A stretch of 64,000 nucleotides of DNA from the NCBI GenBank assembly GCA_038228295.1, contig JBBRPH010000022.1, positions 1 through 64,000 of the forward strand. Reading direction: 5' to 3'. How positions within the stretch are numbered: the stretch's first letter is position 1; each line of letters opens with the position of its first letter. The stretch comes from JAICKM01 sp038228295. GTDB taxonomy: Bacteria > Chloroflexota > Chloroflexia > QHBQ01 > JAICKM01. The notes below the pieces were generated by a model that was not told the origin of the DNA, did no database searches, and worked only from the letters and a program-made list of their open reading frames with translations. The position numbers were made by a program, and so were the translations under genes. Positions 63,594 through 64,000 of this stretch are shown here, piece after piece.

Positions 63594-64000
63594 TTAGATG
63601 CCCCAACCGAGGCGCAGCATCCAGCCCTGATCTTCGATCAGCGAGTCGGGGCCGTGGCCGGGATAGAAGCGGGTGCCGGGAGCCAGGTCGGCCAGCCGGC
63701 GCAAGCTGTCGTACAGTTGCGCTTCATCGCCGCCCGGCAAGTCGGTGCGGCCCATGCCCTGGTCGAACAGGGTATCGCCACTGAACAGTATATCTTCGTC
63801 CTCTTCGTGCAAGCAGCACGACCCCTGCGTGTGACCGGGCGTGTGCAACACGGTGAAGCGGTAGCGGCCCAGCGGCAACACGTCACCTGCGGCAAGCATA
63901 CCGGTCGGCGTGCTGGGCGCGATGGTGAACGGCAGCGGGATCGAGCTATTGGGCTGCGCGAGGCGGTCGGCATCGGCGGTGTGGATCAGCAACGGTGCGT
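63594..64000 (-). CDS. MBL-fold hydrolase (glyoxalase II-like), 5' end cut by the window
   Basis: The frame is open to the window edge at 64000, so the start lies outside; 135 C-terminal codons are visible. They show FTVLHTPGHTQGSCCLHEE, FSGDTLFDQGMGRTDLPGGDEAQLYDSLRRL and FYPGHGPDSLIEDQ, the second half of a glyoxalase II/persulfide-type MBL domain; the N-terminal HxHxDH motif should be outside. The in-frame TTG at 63992 is probably internal. It lies upstream of the oxidoreductase with an 18-bp gap and is likely in the same operon. Confidence 0.8.
   Translation of the reverse strand, partial: APLLIHTADADRLAQPNSSIPLPFTIAPSTPTGMLAAGDVLPLGRYRFTVLHTPGHTQGSCCLHEEDEDILFSGDTLFDQGMGRTDLPGGDEAQLYDSLRRLADLAPGTRFYPGHGPDSLIEDQGWMLRLGWGI

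Noticed and set aside
1..64000. CRISPR arrays, rRNA genes, complete insertion sequences, prophage modules
   Set aside because: No direct repeats with regular unique spacers, no rRNA sequence and no transposase or phage structural genes were recognised, apart from the lone Hcp-like and recombinase genes.

Overview
This 64 kb window is high-GC bacterial chromosome that most likely comes from a member of the Chloroflexota. No marker gene settles this. The evidence is cumulative: secreted proteins with long Thr/Pro linkers, a secreted domain built around TGHN and (F/V)GYPxSE motifs, S-layer homology (SLH) domains, a cyanophycin synthetase/cyanophycinase pair, alpha-glucan phosphorylase of the short thermophile-like type, and very regular sigma-70 type promoters with 17-18 bp spacers. 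Genes lie on both strands in short operons. I see no rRNA, CRISPR array, complete insertion sequence or prophage.

Left part (1-11 kb): a truncated MFS efflux gene whose reading frame runs into foreign sequence; a tyrosine recombinase with a leaderless-type promoter; a promoter-terminator cassette that looks like a ~70 nt small RNA; an RraA-like gene; leuS, whose leader carries a hairpin between the Shine-Dalgarno sequence and the ATG; a probable type II restriction-modification pair; a PIG-L deacetylase and a glutaredoxin-like protein; an orphan Hcp-like tube protein; and a cupredoxin gene broken by a stop codon just before its copper cysteine.

Middle part (10.5-43.5 kb): DinB-like, chagasin-like and fused E1 dehydrogenase genes on one strand; a decayed SLH gene; glycogen phosphorylase; an aldo-keto reductase; two tandem VOC proteins; a secreted seven-bladed VCBS/SLH protein; cphA-cphB for making and breaking down cyanophycin; an EAD1-TIR conflict protein downstream of a C39-like lipoprotein; a PQQ-type sugar dehydrogenase; an MBL-rhodanese protein; a fluoride channel; ATP-grasp, MBL and MFS genes; a MerR-like regulator; a disordered protein; and a tight six-gene minus-strand cluster fbp(glpX)-rho-phosphoesterase-GNAT-response regulator-phosphotransferase.

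Right part (43.6-64 kb): tRNA-Ser(GCU); a cell-wall amidase; a GT4 glycosyltransferase; a nitroreductase; a DUF4395 protein; a WGR-propeller protein; an F420-type oxidoreductase; a second secreted sugar dehydrogenase; a cupin-like surface protein; a macro-domain protein; a GT-C glycosyltransferase; a PadR/membrane protein pair; a P450-PaaK operon divergent from a cyclase, with a perfectly symmetrical promoter region between them; a His-rich protein with an encapsulated-ferritin-like protein but no encapsulin; and a glutamate-synthase-like oxidoreductase followed by an MBL hydrolase cut by the window edge.

Three themes run through the window. (1) Several genes have a -10 box 6-7 nt before the ATG, which predicts leaderless mRNAs. 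(2) Short tandem heptamer or octamer repeats sit in intergenic DNA and inside coding linkers, including a perfect 33-bp inverted repeat. (3) Many strong GC-rich hairpins lie at gene ends but lack a U-tract. All functional calls are from reading motifs; no database search was run.
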